Assembly (NCBI GenBank): GCA_017506865.1
Contig: JAFCMP010000112.1
Location: forward strand, 186,001-250,000
From: Tribonema minus
Lineage: Eukaryota > Sar > Xanthophyceae > Tribonematales > Tribonemataceae
DNA: 64,000 nt
Direction of reading: 5' to 3'
The notes under the pieces are model-generated. The model was not told the DNA's origin, searched no databases, and saw only the letters and a program-made list of their open reading frames with translations. The translations under genes and the position numbers were made by a program. Shown here piece by piece: positions 43,020 through 54,930 of the stretch (position 1 is the stretch's first letter; each line of letters begins with the position of its first letter).

Positions 43020-44780
43020 TTACAGGCTGTTCCGCAAGATGTTGCAGGTGTATAGCGCGTCATCGTGCTGCTCCCTCAGATACTGCTTTTGCTTCAAGAG
43101 TTTTCGCAATTGGCCGCGGTGGTTGTCGTTGTGTTGAGCTTGTTGGGAATTTGCATCGGTCTCTGAGGTGTACTGGCCTATGAAAATGCCACGAGCCTTA
43201 CACTGCGTTTTCAGCTCTGCCCATAAGTTATACCTCTCCTCGCTTAAGTCACTGCATGTCGCTCGCAGCATTGTCAACTCCTGCTGCTGCGGCTGAAGTT
43301 CGGCGCTGAGCATATTATTCTCCTGTTGGTGTCTTGCCCGCAATGTTGCCAGATCTGAAATGTGCCTGCTGTGCTCAAGCTGCAGCTCTTCCACCTCTTG
43401 TTTCGCCGCTGCTACTTCAGCACGCAGGCGGTCCGCATCCTCTTTTGCTGCATCGTGCGCATACTTGCCCAGCACCTTCTCCAGCACCTCTGCGCCGTGC
43501 GCCGTGTACAGACGTTGCAACACCGCCAGCGCCTGTTGCGAGGTGCCGGGGCCGAGCGTAACGACGATTTCGCTCACCTGCTGTTCGCTGCAGTGCTTGA
43601 TCGCGTGCGCTACATGACGTGTAGCTGCCTCCCTGATGCAGCACAGCATGGCAGCATTGTCCACTCCGAAGCCCCCTGCAGCGATCGCCTCTGGCACCTC
43701 AAAGTCGGACGCTGCCGGCCATGGCGTGCGCACGCCCCCACACCCCGTCACCAGCGTCCATCTGCTGTTGTGCAGGTCGCCCATGCTGTCCTTCGGCAGG
43801 CTGCTCCGGTACCCGGTTCGAGCAAACGGCAGGGAGGAATGAAAGCGCTTGACATAAAATTGCCAACTCATCTTTTTCATCGAGTCGATGAATGAAACGA
43901 TGCCATCGCGTGTCGGCTTGCATCCCTTCCTGAGTTGCGCGAACAGGTAGAACGACGGAGCCAGCACTTCGCGAGTGGACATGACGACCGCCGCAGCCCC
44001 TACGACAGTGCATAGTAGTGCTGCCTCGCGGATGCGTGCACAGATCTTCTGCTTGTCGGCATGCGGAAACTCGCGCCATATTGGGTTGTTGTGGTCGTCA
44101 GCGTCTGCAATGTGCCAGCCCTCCTGCATCAGGCCCTCGCGGCCCCTACCGTGGTTGTTCGTAATGAACTCCGTGTTACCATCGGCGGATGCCTTGAAGT
44201 AGAGGGCCTCGTGTACTTGATTGTCGGGCAGCCGCACTAAGAACTGTAGAGGTCGGTAGTCGATCCTGATGATGTAACCGGCCCACTGCTCCTGCAGCCG
44301 CTGATTGTTCTCCATGAACTGGTGCAGGCGCTGATTATTGAAGGCGTGAAATACGTCTGGATCCAGCGAAATGCTAGGAACACGTCCCGCAGCGACAGGC
44401 ACCATAGCGCCCTCAGCGACTCCGGGCGCCCGTGACAGCGGTAGCAGCGACACCATTGGCGCAGCGGTGGCAGGTGCTGGACCGAAGAGTCGCCGGATCT
44501 TATCCTGGCCAATGATCATGCTATTGCGCTCTGGCTGGACAAGGCTGACGGTATCGCTGCTCTGCGCAGTCAGATTGGCAGCTATATCTCGACAGTGGGC
44601 CCTGCAGCTTCGGCTAGGCATGTTGATGACCACATATCCAGGCGCTTCCGCCACAGCCTTGGTGGACTGCACTTGAGCCGCGGCTCGCAGCACCAATTCC
44701 CGTGCCTCTGCCGGTGGCAGGGCGCTGATGTATTGCAGGCGGTAGGCGCTGCACTTATACGGATCCTTGGTTGATGGCAT
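43020..44780 (-). CDS. CSAYRL-family protein, intact, about 586 residues
   Basis: The longer open frame begins at 44855, but I choose the ATG at 44780, two bases after the conserved acceptor CGCGCTGCAG/AT and collinear with the 37.8-kb protein; the first 25 codons of the longer frame would be intron. The order is as in that copy: KDPYKCSAYRLQYISALPPA, NMPSRSCRAHCRDIAANL and IIGQDKIRRLF; linker; middle domain (HQFMENNQRLQEQWAGYIIR, GWHIADADDHNNPIWREFPH, KGCKPTRDGI, TGYRSSLPKDSMGDL); and coiled coil (GAEVLEKVLGKYAHDAAKED to the end). The stop TAA lies in TGTAA. The upstream 60 bp and the 3' flank match the 37.8-kb copy, so these two are the closest pair. Function is unknown. Confidence 0.8.
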   Translation of the reverse strand: MPSTKDPYKCSAYRLQYISALPPAEARELVLRAAAQVQSTKAVAEAPGYVVINMPSRSCRAHCRDIAANLTAQSSDTVSLVQPERNSMIIGQDKIRRLFGPAPATAAPMVSLLPLSRAPGVAEGAMVPVAAGRVPSISLDPDVFHAFNNQRLHQFMENNQRLQEQWAGYIIRIDYRPLQFLVRLPDNQVHEALYFKASADGNTEFITNNHGRGREGLMQEGWHIADADDHNNPIWREFPHADKQKICARIREAALLCTVVGAAAVVMSTREVLAPSFYLFAQLRKGCKPTRDGIVSFIDSMKKMSWQFYVKRFHSSLPFARTGYRSSLPKDSMGDLHNSRWTLVTGCGGVRTPWPAASDFEVPEAIAAGGFGVDNAAMLCCIREAATRHVAHAIKHCSEQQVSEIVVTLGPGTSQQALAVLQRLYTAHGAEVLEKVLGKYAHDAAKEDADRLRAEVAAAKQEVEELQLEHSRHISDLATLRARHQQENNMLSAELQPQQQELTMLRATCSDLSEERYNLWAELKTQCKARGIFIGQYTSETDANSQQAQHNDNHRGQLRKLLKQKQYLREQHDDALYTCNILRNSL

Positions 44781-45465
44781 ATCTGCAGCGCGCAGCAACG
44801 GGTAGTGACAGATGCTTGACCTTGAATTAGAAAAAAAATGGGCATAGCTGTGCATACTAACTAGAGTATGCCAGCCTGTTATACTGTTGTGCAGTGTGCC
44901 AGCTGGTCTAAGCCAGATCTTACAAAGTTCAGATCACTAGGTGAGTTTGAATTCGGATACCACTTAGATTCAGTCCTAAAAGTTGCCTACATGTCATCTC
45001 ACTATACTATAGCATTTCGAGTCTTATAAACTTGTTTTATAAACATGTCAGCATGCTATGCTGTTGTGTGTTGCTTACCTAAGTCTTACTGGAAGTTGTG
45101 CATTCTAACTAGAGTATGCCAGCATGTATTGATGCAGCCTATGTGAAACAAAATTGAGACCTGAATCAGAGGCAATGCAGGCATGATCAGATGTTGAGTT
45201 GGAACCTTGTTAAGTGAGTCTCTGACGCATGGTGGAGTTCCTCTTTGAAGAATTCGTGCATCAGGTGTTTCGAGATGAGAGTGCTCCTTGCGCCTGATAG
45301 GCAAGCGAAGCTAAATAAAGTTGCGCTGTTGTCAAAGCACAAACACCACAATCGCATTGCTTTGAGCCGAACAATGATATTATGGTGATTGAAACGCACT
45401 CACTCCTATCACATTCTGACTTGTGATCGTGATGGTGTGCGATGGCTGGTGGCACATGAGTCATG
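44781..45465. other. Upstream region of the 43.0-kb gene; no other gene
   Basis: This region holds the presumed 5'-UTR intron end and two direct copies of an element around CTAACTAGAGTATGCCAGC (44858-44877 and 45105-45124). They could be regulatory or simply repetitive. No TATA or other promoter motif can be assigned. Confidence 0.35.
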
Positions 45466-46471
45466 TAGGGTTGGCAAAACCGTATTTGGTATATATCCCG
45501 TATATACGTATATACGCCATATTTACGCCGTATTTAGGATTTCTAGGTTCGAAAACCGTATTTTACCGTAGATGACTCAAATCGAGCTCAGCATCGTTCA
45601 ACGAGGTCATGTGATATTGTTGAAGTACGATCTTTCTGTAACTGGCTCTATTGCTGCTGCTACTGCTGCTGCACAGAAGCTGCTGCTGCTGCTGCTGCTG
45701 CACAGAAGATGCTGCTGCTGCTGGACAGAAACTGCTGCTGCTGCTACAGCTGATAATACTCCTCCAGCTTGCCTGCTGCTACTGCGGGGCTGCTGGACTG
45801 CGTTGCTTCTGGTTGCATCGCTGCTGCTGCTGCACTGCGCCGACCTTTACATGCATCGACCTTAGGTTGAGCAGTCCTTCTCAATGTGGAGCAGCAGCAG
45901 CAGCAGCTCCAGGTCTTCGGACTTGCTGCGGCTACAGCAGCAGCTGCTGCTGCCTTGCTGCGTGATGATGTCCCTGCACAGGATCGTCAGCAACATGCAT
46001 CTTGACTGGGGGAGCAGACTGATGAAGTTTGGAAGCAGCAGCAGCAGAATTTACACCATGCGGAGCAAAACAGCTGCACCTGAACGTCATTACCGCTTCC
46101 AGGCAATGTGTGTTCGTACTCATGAGGCAATGTATACTTAACTTGCCTGCCCTTGGACGCACAGCAATGCATGTGATGTTGAGGCTGCTGAGGGCACGGC
46201 ATCTATCCTGGTACAGAAACAGACAACGATTGTGGCAAGAGTGTACATCACACATCAAAGCAGCTACTATCACTCTCATATTGCTGGTATGCACTTTGCA
46301 AAGTCGCATTTAAATGCCCTCAACTTTTGAAGTTGAAGTTATGGTGGGATATCTTCTGGTGATTTGGGTTTGTCAACTACGGTTTATGTACGCATATATA
46401 CGGTATATACGGGTAAAATACCTTATTTTGCTCGTATCTGAGATTCTCAAATACGGTTTTTACCAACCCTA
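45466..46471. mobile_element. hAT-like non-autonomous element, about 1 kb
   Basis: The left end TAGGGTTGGCAAAACCGTAT and the reverse complement of the right end (TAGGGTTGGTAAAAACCGTA) are inverted repeats of the form common in hAT-superfamily transposons. Inside both ends lie AT-rich subterminal repeats (GTATATACGTATATACG and relatives). The centre is filled with CTG/CAG tracts and no transposase is present. Similarity continues a few bases outside the TAGGG ends (GTCATGT), and no clear 8-bp target duplication is seen, so the exact ends are uncertain. Confidence 0.6.
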
Positions 46472-47037
46472 CACATGACCCACTGCTAGGACCAGCATAA
46501 TGCAGACTGACCATAATCCATTCCCATCAAGACAGTAATGCCCGCTCCTGTTCATGGCTAACTCAATGCACCATTCCTCATTTACGAGATTTTCAATATG
46601 AGTCAGCCATTCATTTCTGTGAGCGTATTGGCGGGCCAATGTGACTGAATCCGGTGCGCTGACCATTCAAGAAGAGATGGACCAGTGTGAACGTGACCAA
46701 TGTGACTTCAGCTCCTTAAAGAATTCTTTAAGGAGTTGGGAACAGGTTTCCCTAGGTGACTTAACACCTACATAAGCATGAGCGGAGCACTCAATATTTG
46801 ACTCATTTTGCTGCATGTTTCGAACTGACAGCAATTTGAAGCTGGAGCACCATAATTTTAACGTGGTTGACTGTGAAGTAGGATGATGCTGAGCAGCATA
46901 GTGCGCAACGCTCATGCAGTGTAGGAGTTGATGCGATCAGTCAATGCAATGCACCCTTTAATGACAAAGAATGCAGCTGAACACAAAATATTCTGCATGT
47001 AAGATTGCGCAGACCACTCATGAGTACGCTGTTGCAG
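46472..47037. other. No gene recognised
   Basis: Only a short internal palindrome at 46717-46735 (CTTAAAGAATTCTTTAAGG) stands out. Confidence 0.4.
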
Positions 47038-47363
47038 GCATTTGCAGCAAGAACCACATGACATTGGCATGTCAAATTGAAACTGGTGCATGGTACATCA
47101 ATGCTCTGCTGCAGCCATCACTGGCGAATAAGCAGAAAGCCAAAATCAATGCTTATTTGCTAAAAATCCTGGAGCCACAAAAACACAGGGAAACACCTGC
47201 AGCTGCGGCATCGACACCTACAGATGTTGCGAAGAAAAGCTTTAGGGATAGCGTCCGCAGCAGCGCACGTAGAATGTCGCTGGGTTCGTCGGGGGGCATA
47301 GGTGCCAAGTTGGTGTGGCCAAAGTCGTGCATTAAACAGCATGGACCGACGGCAAGAAGATGA
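47038..47363 (+). CDS. Possible terminal exon, unrecognised
   Basis: After the acceptor CGCTGTTGCAG the frame reads MTLACQIETGAWYINALLQP, then KQKAKINAYLLKILEPQKHR and a basic Ser/Arg-rich tail (KKSFRDSVRSSARRMSLGSS) to the TGA at 47361-47363. The helix followed by a basic tail looks like protein. No motif is recognised and no neighbouring exon is identified. Confidence 0.35.
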
Positions 47364-49479
47364 CAAATCTGGCTCAGAAACACAGGCCGGCGACAAGTGA
47401 AAGTTTGCACACCATCATCGAGAGGCTGTTTCAGCTCTCTGCTGTCGAGATTGCCCGTCGCGCTGCGCCAGGTGCGTCCTGCATTTGAATTTGGCTCCTG
47501 CGTATCTGTTTTTCAAGCTCGCTGTTCCTCTGCTTGTGTCAGCATGCAGAGAGCTTGTCGATCCCTTGATGCTACAGTGTCCTGGTTCATTGGTCAGCTG
47601 GCAGGCGCAGGTCCGACTGTGCATTTGCAATGCCAACAAACGCCATAGTTACAACGCTCTGCTAAATGTACAAAAGGCAAGCGGCAGCAATGCCCTGTTG
47701 GGTGTCGCATGCATGTATGCACACACAAGTGCTCAACGTTTGCAGTCATCCGTGTTTGATGGGCCGCATACATAAATGCAGTGCTGGACGGCGCAATGTT
47801 CTCAAGACCGACATGCGCTCTGTACAATTTGACGCATAAGGTACATAAGTCCAACTTAATGAAGGCCTTGATGTTAAAATCTGGTATCTGTTGAATCATA
47901 GAGCCTGTTTGGTGGCAGACAGCCAACAACCTCATGTCCGTCACGGTTGCGTCCAGCCTGAGAGCGCTCATCACAGGCAGGTTGTGGTTTAAGACTGTGG
48001 CTGTCAAGAGTTAGGGCCGCGTTCAGCTAGGGTTGGGGCCTTGTAGTGAGTTCAGGTCAGGGCTTAGCACTGTCGTGCTGCACTTCGCTACGGTGACGTA
48101 TGCTCTGCGCTTTGGAATGTTGTTTAACCCCAACCGACAGTCGTGATGTCTGATAGCAGCTCAGGACCGAGGAGCAGCCAACACCGTAGAGTCGTTGACA
48201 GCTGGCACTGCTGCCGTCCCACATGATGCCTGTGACCACATTGGCGGCGGTGCATCGCCGCCATCGCTGCTGTGCGCCCTGCCGCTGCCCGGAGCACAGG
48301 CGAGCATTGACATGAGGTTTGCTCTAGCCCTGACATTGCCCTCACAAGAATGCTCTCCAAGCAATGCAATTTTTCAGTGCACCACCGCTACTGCTGTGCG
48401 TCCCGTTGCTGATTCTGCTGCGTGAAGCACCGATCAGCCTGATGTGACGCATGCATGTACACACACTATGGAGAGGGTGCTGAGTCACTTGTGTTGAAGG
48501 CTGCTGCATTTTGTGTGAGCACATTGTGGTGCCATACATCATGCACATTGAATGTGTGCCATCCATTACGTTAGTCCATTTCGCAAGCATCATCAAAGTG
48601 CGTCCAGCGTTCAGGTCGTCTACTGCCGGCTGTCCCTGATGGTGATGTCCCTGCTCTGATGGGGGCAGCCTGTTGTTGTGCCGTTGATTCCTTGCATGAC
48701 ACATGATCTCAACTGCACCCTTCACATGTGCTCAAGACGTACTTTGACATTTGTGTCAAGTTGAGAGCTGCTTCACCTTTGCACGGAGCGCGCGGCGCAA
48801 CAGCTATCTCGAGCTGCTTGGAATGAGTGATTGACTAAGCACCTGAGCGCTGCGTCATCTTGGCAGGCGGCGCGAGGCGCAGGCACAGGCTCAACTGCAG
48901 CGGTGACGCCTGTCATGATGCATCTCTATGGCTGTGCATGGGAACCGTCGACAGCTACCTCGGGCGGCCGTGTTAGCATTCACATGCAGCATGGAGCCAC
49001 CGAGCAGGTATGAATGTAGCACACAACCGCAACTTGACACCATAATTACATGTGAAATTCACAGGGCCGCTAATGGCGCAAACTGTGCTTTGCATTGGTG
49101 ACAGCTACTAGTACTGGCGGCTACCAGTATACTTTAGTTCTTGATTAATAGTGCGCAGCCAGTGTTAAAGTGTACTCTGAAGCATGCATGTATGCGCCAA
49201 CGTGGGTCAATCGCATGAATTTTCTGCGCTTCTTGACCAGAGATGCGTCAATGAAGCTGACATGCAAGAAAACTATGGATGACAACAGCTCATGACACCA
49301 GGCTGGCCTGACAGATGGAGTTGCCGTAGCTTTGACCTGATCATGGTCAGTAGGCGCAGTTGGGGTGGGTGAACATTAGTCACCCACCTACTCTGACGAG
49401 GTACATGCATATCAAATGTGTGCCCTCAGTTCTCAGAGAGGTAATCTGTCACCAATTGCGACTGTCAACCGTAACGCAG
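47364..49479. other. No gene firmly recognised
   Basis: A minus-strand frame at 47780-48007 (MSALRLDATVTDMRLLAVCH...) is moderately protein-like. Plus-strand frames at 47485-47775 compete with it, and neither has good splice borders. Confidence 0.35.
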
Positions 49480-49644
49480 GTTGAAACAACAGGTCAGAAA
49501 CACGACAGGATCATCATTGTCTTTGATAAGGACAGAGGGGGGGGGTATGAGCTGGCACCTGGTGCAGGCACTGCAGTCGAAGGTAGGCATGCGGCTGCAT
49601 TGACATGCAGAAACATCGAGATTACATTACGTGCTGAGAAGTAA
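49480..49644 (+). CDS. Possible terminal exon, unrecognised
   Basis: The acceptor CAACCGTAACGCAG is followed by VETTGQKHDRIIIVFDKDRG, then GGYELAPGAG and RNIEITLRAEK with a TAA at 49642-49644. The strand-like segment IIIVFDKD suggests a folded domain. There is no family assignment. Confidence 0.3.
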   Translation, partial: VETTGQKHDRIIIVFDKDRGGGYELAPGAGTAVEGRHAAALTCRNIEITLRAEK

Positions 49645-49925
49645 CGCAGGATTGTGAGGTCCTAGTCAATTAAACCTAATGACAAGCACAGGTACTGCGA
49701 AGTATAAACGTATGCCATGCTCCGATTCAACTCTCGAGTGATGACTTTGGCGCTTCAGAAGGTGATAACTTGACAGCATGGTCATTTACGGCTGGCTAAG
49801 TCATCCACTCTGCAGGGTGCGATATCAGATGTGTTGCGTGCCCGCTTCCATACAGCAGCATACCAACGGTGCGCTAAGGACACTGGTGCAGATTTGTGCT
49901 TTTAAACTCTAACCCTTATCCTAAC

Positions 49926-50153
49926 CCTCAGCAGCAAGACCTCCATGCCGTATCTTCACTGCTCGGCATCTGGTGTCCACACGTGACATGATTGCATCAG
50001 AAGCCATCATAGCACAGACCTCGCATCTCTTCAAGTAGTCTGCGTTTTTGATTTCAAGTGCACTGCGCGTCACCCCCCTCCACTGAGCCGCAAGGTGTTT
50101 CACGATCACAAGGGAGGCAACCGCGAGCATATTTGCTGCCATTCGTGACGTCA
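49926..50153 (-). CDS. Possible exon, unrecognised
   Basis: The minus frame reads SRMAANMLAVASLVIVKHLA, then RSALEIKNADYLKRCEVCAM and SRVDTRCRAVKIRHG before a possible donor (CATGGAG/GTCTTG) near 49946. It is helical and protein-like. The edges are uncertain. Confidence 0.3.
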
Positions 50154-52837
50154 ACTATGCGTTGGTGGCCACCGGAGAAGCAGGAGGTGCTTCGCATCAT
50201 CATCATCGAAAGATACAAACCCTGTGTGAACAGCTTCAGTTGCGCAGTAGGGTCAGGGTCTCGAATTTACATTAATCTCAACTAGATAACCGTGGAATTC
50301 CAGCTATGTGACGGCTGAGGATGGATTTGCTTTATACATGAGTCAAACTGGCAGGCACTCAATGTGTGGCAAAGTTTAAGAGGGTCCACGCAGGGAGCAG
50401 GCAGCTTAGGGCTGCATGCAGGCGATGGTGCGAGTCATGGTTACGGTCAGGGCTCAGATCAGGAGGTTGAGCAGAGCGCTCGCCTCGTAGGGTGGGGTGA
50501 TACTCAGCTTGTGGCCCCGCGCCACATCAAGATGCTTGCTGCTTGAAGCAGTTGAGCTTGCATTTGGTCTAGGGTGGAGGTAACGTGCAGGTCCAGTGCC
50601 GGATACATTGATACGGTGTTTGCATTTGGACGACCAGGCCTGTGCAGCCTAGACTGAGTCTACACTCTGATTGTACAACCGTATTGCCGTGGGTAGCTCT
50701 GCAGGCAGGGTTGGTTTCGAACCCTATTTTCAGGTCTTGAACTGAAAGATTTAACACCCGGTTTAGCTCATTGACCAGCACTCTGCATGGCATTGCCAAA
50801 TGCATTCGGCCAGGCCTTGCTCGCACCCTGATCACACAACTTCACTAGGGCTTGGTTAGGGTTAACAGGCCTTAGGTACAATACTGCCCCAGGGATACCC
50901 CAGGAGCTTATAGCTCAAACCCAACTCGGTCACCTCAACGCTCTAATGGTTGGGTTTGTTGACCCATCGTCCTTGTAACAAAAACGTGTTGACCTTTACC
51001 CTGACCCCACGCTTAAGAATATGCTCTACTTCACATCGAAACTGCAAATGTGCCTACATAAATCAATCGCCGCGCAATGCGTGAACGTCTCATACGTACT
51101 GCCCACATCACTCTTTTTAAAATCTAAACCAGCTTGGCGAGCACTCTTGATTGTGCAGGGAAATGGGTTCTGTGCATAATTCGGTGTTTTGCCACTTGTG
51201 CATGTTTCGCTTCATCCATTACGATATGTAATATCTCTAGAGCAGCGCATTGAGGGTCCGCGTCGCAACTGCAACAGTCATGGATGGTAACATGCCTGCG
51301 CAACATGCGCTCTTGCATACGTGCTCCGACAGCTCAAATGCAGGTTCTTACCATCTGAAGAGACCAATGTCTAAGATTTGACGTCAGACGCGGTGCTTAC
51401 AGTTGAAGCTGAAGTACCATCAAGTTTATATTGCCGCACATATCTTGTGGCTTGTGGATGGTACTGTTGCCACCTGTAGGTTGCATCCCGCCACCACATT
51501 TTCAAGAATCCTCTGTCTCCACCTATAGTGTGCATGTTTAGAGCTATGTAGCTGTGATGACTGATCAGTGTTTGTGCACTTGCTGACGCGATCCTCGCTG
51601 ACAGGGTACCTGCAGCATGCGCTCAACAAGTGACCGAAAGCAGTGCATTCGGTGTACAGGCAGTGCTGTAGCAATACCCGAGGATCTGGGGCACAGCACG
51701 CACAAAGGGAGTGGGAGGATGGAGCTGGACACTGTTTCCTGTGCTGGTCGAGCAGCCAATTGGGGACTGCTTCAAGAACGACATGTTGATGTCTGATGTG
51801 AGTGAGAACACTGGGGTGGAGGGGTGGGGGGGCAAGGACTCTTGTGTGCGACAGTACTTCAAGAGGTGTCGTACAATTGATGCGCATAAATGTCATATAC
51901 GCAGATGCAGGACACATCTGTAGATGCACCAGGTGTAGACGCACGTGCAGCGCAAGCAGCATAGATTTAGTGTGCGAGCAGCAGCAGCAGCGCAGCAGCA
52001 GCAGCAGTCAGAAGAGCAGCGCGGGCATCACAGCAATACACCCAAATATATGTCCATGGCATTCATGGCGTACGCGTGTCTTCGCATGCGTGCGCACATC
52101 CTCATATGCTTGTCATTGCCCAGGTGCATACGCTGCACGCTCTGCCGCCTTTCACGTATACAGGTCTCCACTGCCTTGCCTGTGTGCATACAAAGGCCCT
52201 GTGCGGCGTGCCACAAGGTGTCACGCTGTAGGCCTTGCATGCTCGTATACCTTGCTCAGTGTGCTTCATGATCAACCCTGAAGAAAAAAAGTGTACCAGG
52301 GTCGCTAGGGTTTTGTAGAGAGTCTACACAACCCCATTGCCTCTGACGCGCCACGGCATTTGAACCGATCGTGTTGTCTGAAGCTCATGTCTGCTGTCGC
52401 TGTCCTTGTGTATTTGCAAGTAGCATGCAGCGGGAAGGCATATGCCACAGGCTGATAAGCACAAATGGGGCAATAGCAGCAGCAGCAGCAGCAGCAGCGT
52501 GCCGGGCAATTCGATGCAAAAACCATGCATGCGCAAATTGAGAGATTTATTTGCAAGCTAGGGTTTAAACTGCAGGGCCCGGTATGCGGCACCAAAGCAG
52601 TGCTGGTGCATGCTGTGCACGTGTGACTGATGAACGATGTGACGCAACAGAGCGTGCGGGCTCGATGCTGCAAGTTCGTGACCTCATGGATCGGTACACG
52701 AGGGCCATTTCCATTGGGCAAGCAGGCCCGGGCAGCACTCCATGGATGCCACGCACGCTTTCGGCAGGAACAAAGCCTTGTGCTTGACAACAAAGGCTAC
52801 TCGACTTGCAGCGGCAGCATTGTAACCAAAGGCTTAC
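50154..52837. other. No gene recognised
   Basis: The region contains CAG tracts (51977-52010, 52477-52499), a CCTAACC-type motif scatter, and no supported exon. Confidence 0.4.
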
Positions 52838-53218
52838 TCAAACCTCCCCCTGAAGCGCACCTGCTGCCGTGCAGGCAGCCCCTGCACATGAAATCCATGG
52901 GTGCTGCAGAAGCTCCACTGCCGATTCGCGCAGGTCTTTCGCATGGGCAGAAACAATGCCCAGAAAATTGCGGGCATTGTCGCTGGTGGCAAGGTTGACG
53001 TATTGGCGCAGCATCACCCCCATGCAGTGTAGATCTGAAGCAGCCGTGTACAAGCTGCCAACGAGGGCGTGCGGACCCCAGTGCGCAGGCGGATGTGCCA
53101 TCGCTGGTTTGCAATCCGCCCGGGCACACATCTCAAGATCCAGCAGATAAAAGCGGCTTGCAGACTCCATATCGCACGCCAAGTTGGGCCAGCGCAGGTC
53201 CCGGTGGACCAGCTCAGC
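52838..53218 (-). CDS. Protein kinase gene, catalytic C-lobe exon
   Basis: The minus-strand acceptor TGGTGCGCGTTGCTGCAG is followed by AELVHRDLRWPNLA, the catalytic loop (H-R-D, with the metal-binding N four residues on). FYLLDLEMC follows, where DLE replaces DFG. SDLHCMGVML corresponds to the helix F region, and LLQHPWISC to the end of the lobe. The stop is at 52838-52840. The HRDLRWPN signature is typical of a divergent kinase-like group seen in algae, oomycetes and fungi. The missing phenylalanine and glycine of DFG leave activity in doubt. The exon begins in phase 0 and joins cleanly to the exon ending at 60967, which ends LNALHQ. A short activation segment (HWGPHALVGSLY) is recognisable. 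Confidence 0.7.
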   Translation of the reverse strand, partial: AELVHRDLRWPNLACDMESASRFYLLDLEMCARADCKPAMAHPPAHWGPHALVGSLYTAASDLHCMGVMLRQYVNLATSDNARNFLGIVSAHAKDLRESAVELLQHPWISCAGAACTAAGALQGEV

Positions 53219-54930
53219 CTGCAGCAACGCGCACCAGAAACAGCAGCACACAGCAGCGTCGTTTTTGACGGAGATGTTTTGCGAAACCCTTGATGTGAAG
53301 TACTTCCTTGGCCTGTGCACTCATTGCAGGCGCTGTGAAGCCTGGCTTGTGCAGCAGGGGCTATCTGCACGCTATATTTGGTGACACCCCTGGAAAGAAG
53401 GGAACAAAAACACACAAGCGTGTGGCACGCACAAAAGAGGTGAATGGGAAGCTTAGAAGTGAAGGCCTAAGCAGCTTGCGCCTCTTTTCTCTTTCTCCCA
53501 TCTCTCACTTCTAGCGTTGCCCTTGTCCCTTCGGAAGTTACTTGGTTTGTCTGCTGCACATGCTCCCTTCAAGCGCCCCAAGTGTGTTCTGCAGGGTTGC
53601 ATCTACGTGTCATGTGATGTGCTAATTATGCAGTTAGGGTTAGCAGTACGCCATTGCTCTCTTGGCAGCCATCAGTGACCGTGCATGTCCACTGTGTCAA
53701 GCCATGCTGAGATTTAAAGTGTTGTGCCCGTGGTTATGCACAGTGAGCATTGCCACCAGCAGCGGTCAGCCGAGGGATATTGTATGGTTGTAACGGTGTG
53801 TGGCAGCAAGGCGTTGCCACACAGGTAAAAAGCAGAACCATGAGCCCCGTTTTACAAAAATGCACGATATAGATCAACACGATGGACGTCCATTAACTTT
53901 GGGGTCACTTTTATGTGCTGGGCATTTACCGTGACAAACACCTATGCCTCAGTTTCGTTGAGCACTACCGGTCAGACGGTCGTGAAACAGTGTTAGCTGA
54001 AGAGCCCATATGCATCAGGGCAATATGTGTCAAAACATGTGTGTATGAACCGCAGTAGTTTCGCCTGAAAACGGGACTCGTTTGCACCCGTGTGTAGCTG
54101 CTTGGGGCATTTGTTCCAAAACAAAGACTCACCTTTGTAGAGTCAAGTTTAAGTGAGTCCGCCCCATAACATTCATTTGAGATGGACAGTTGTAAGGCAG
54201 GCTGCAGTGGGCTCACCAGGACTACTTTGCTTGCTCAAAATACATTCACTCCTTCCTATACCTGCACAGGTTTCTCAGCATGCTGCCCTGCGGCCCCTCC
54301 ATCATCTGGTATTTGTTAGTTGAAAGTCCTTGCGTTGCCCTGCCTTAACTGAGCTTCTAGCAGAGACGTGAATCTCTGCATCTGCTCCTAGCAAGTACAT
54401 AGTTGACTGCCCTCCTCAACTCTTGCCTGGAGAAGACATGTCTTACCCCTTGCTTTAGACCTGCACCTTGGATACATGGCAGCTACATATATGTATAGGC
54501 TAGCCTTACACCTTGTTGCATCAATCGTGGCAAGGATTAATTAGCAGCACTTCAAAGTGACTTCTGAGTGGTCTCAAACGTGGCCAGCATGTGCATACAC
54601 GAGGAGGTTGAACGTCCTGATACCGCCTGCTGTTCAGCAAGCGTGTGATTGCTTCGGTGCTTATTGTGTTTGCAGCAGCAGCAGCAGTGAGCAGTGGGCA
54701 GCGTAAGACGTCTACAAAATCAAGGCTCAGCATTTGCTGCTGATGCTGCTGCTGCATCCCCTTACCACTCAGCTTGTACGCTGACATACAAGTACTAAGT
54801 GGTCACTATCCAAAAGAAGTACAGCATGGTACCTGCTGCAGGAGGGCCACCTGAAGCGTGCTCAGTCAAGAGGTGTGCCAATGACATAGATGACTTAGTT
54901 TACACTTTAAAATGCGTCGTTGTATCATAG

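Noticed and set aside
50680-50790. tRNA-like GGTTCGAAACC motif on the minus strand
   Set aside because: The T-loop-like core is present, but I cannot fold an acceptor stem or anticodon arm around it.
49905-53645. Telomere-like CCTAACCC / TTAGGGTTAG fragments (49909-49928, 50856, 53634)
   Set aside because: They are single or double degenerate units, not arrays, and too short to call an interstitial telomere.
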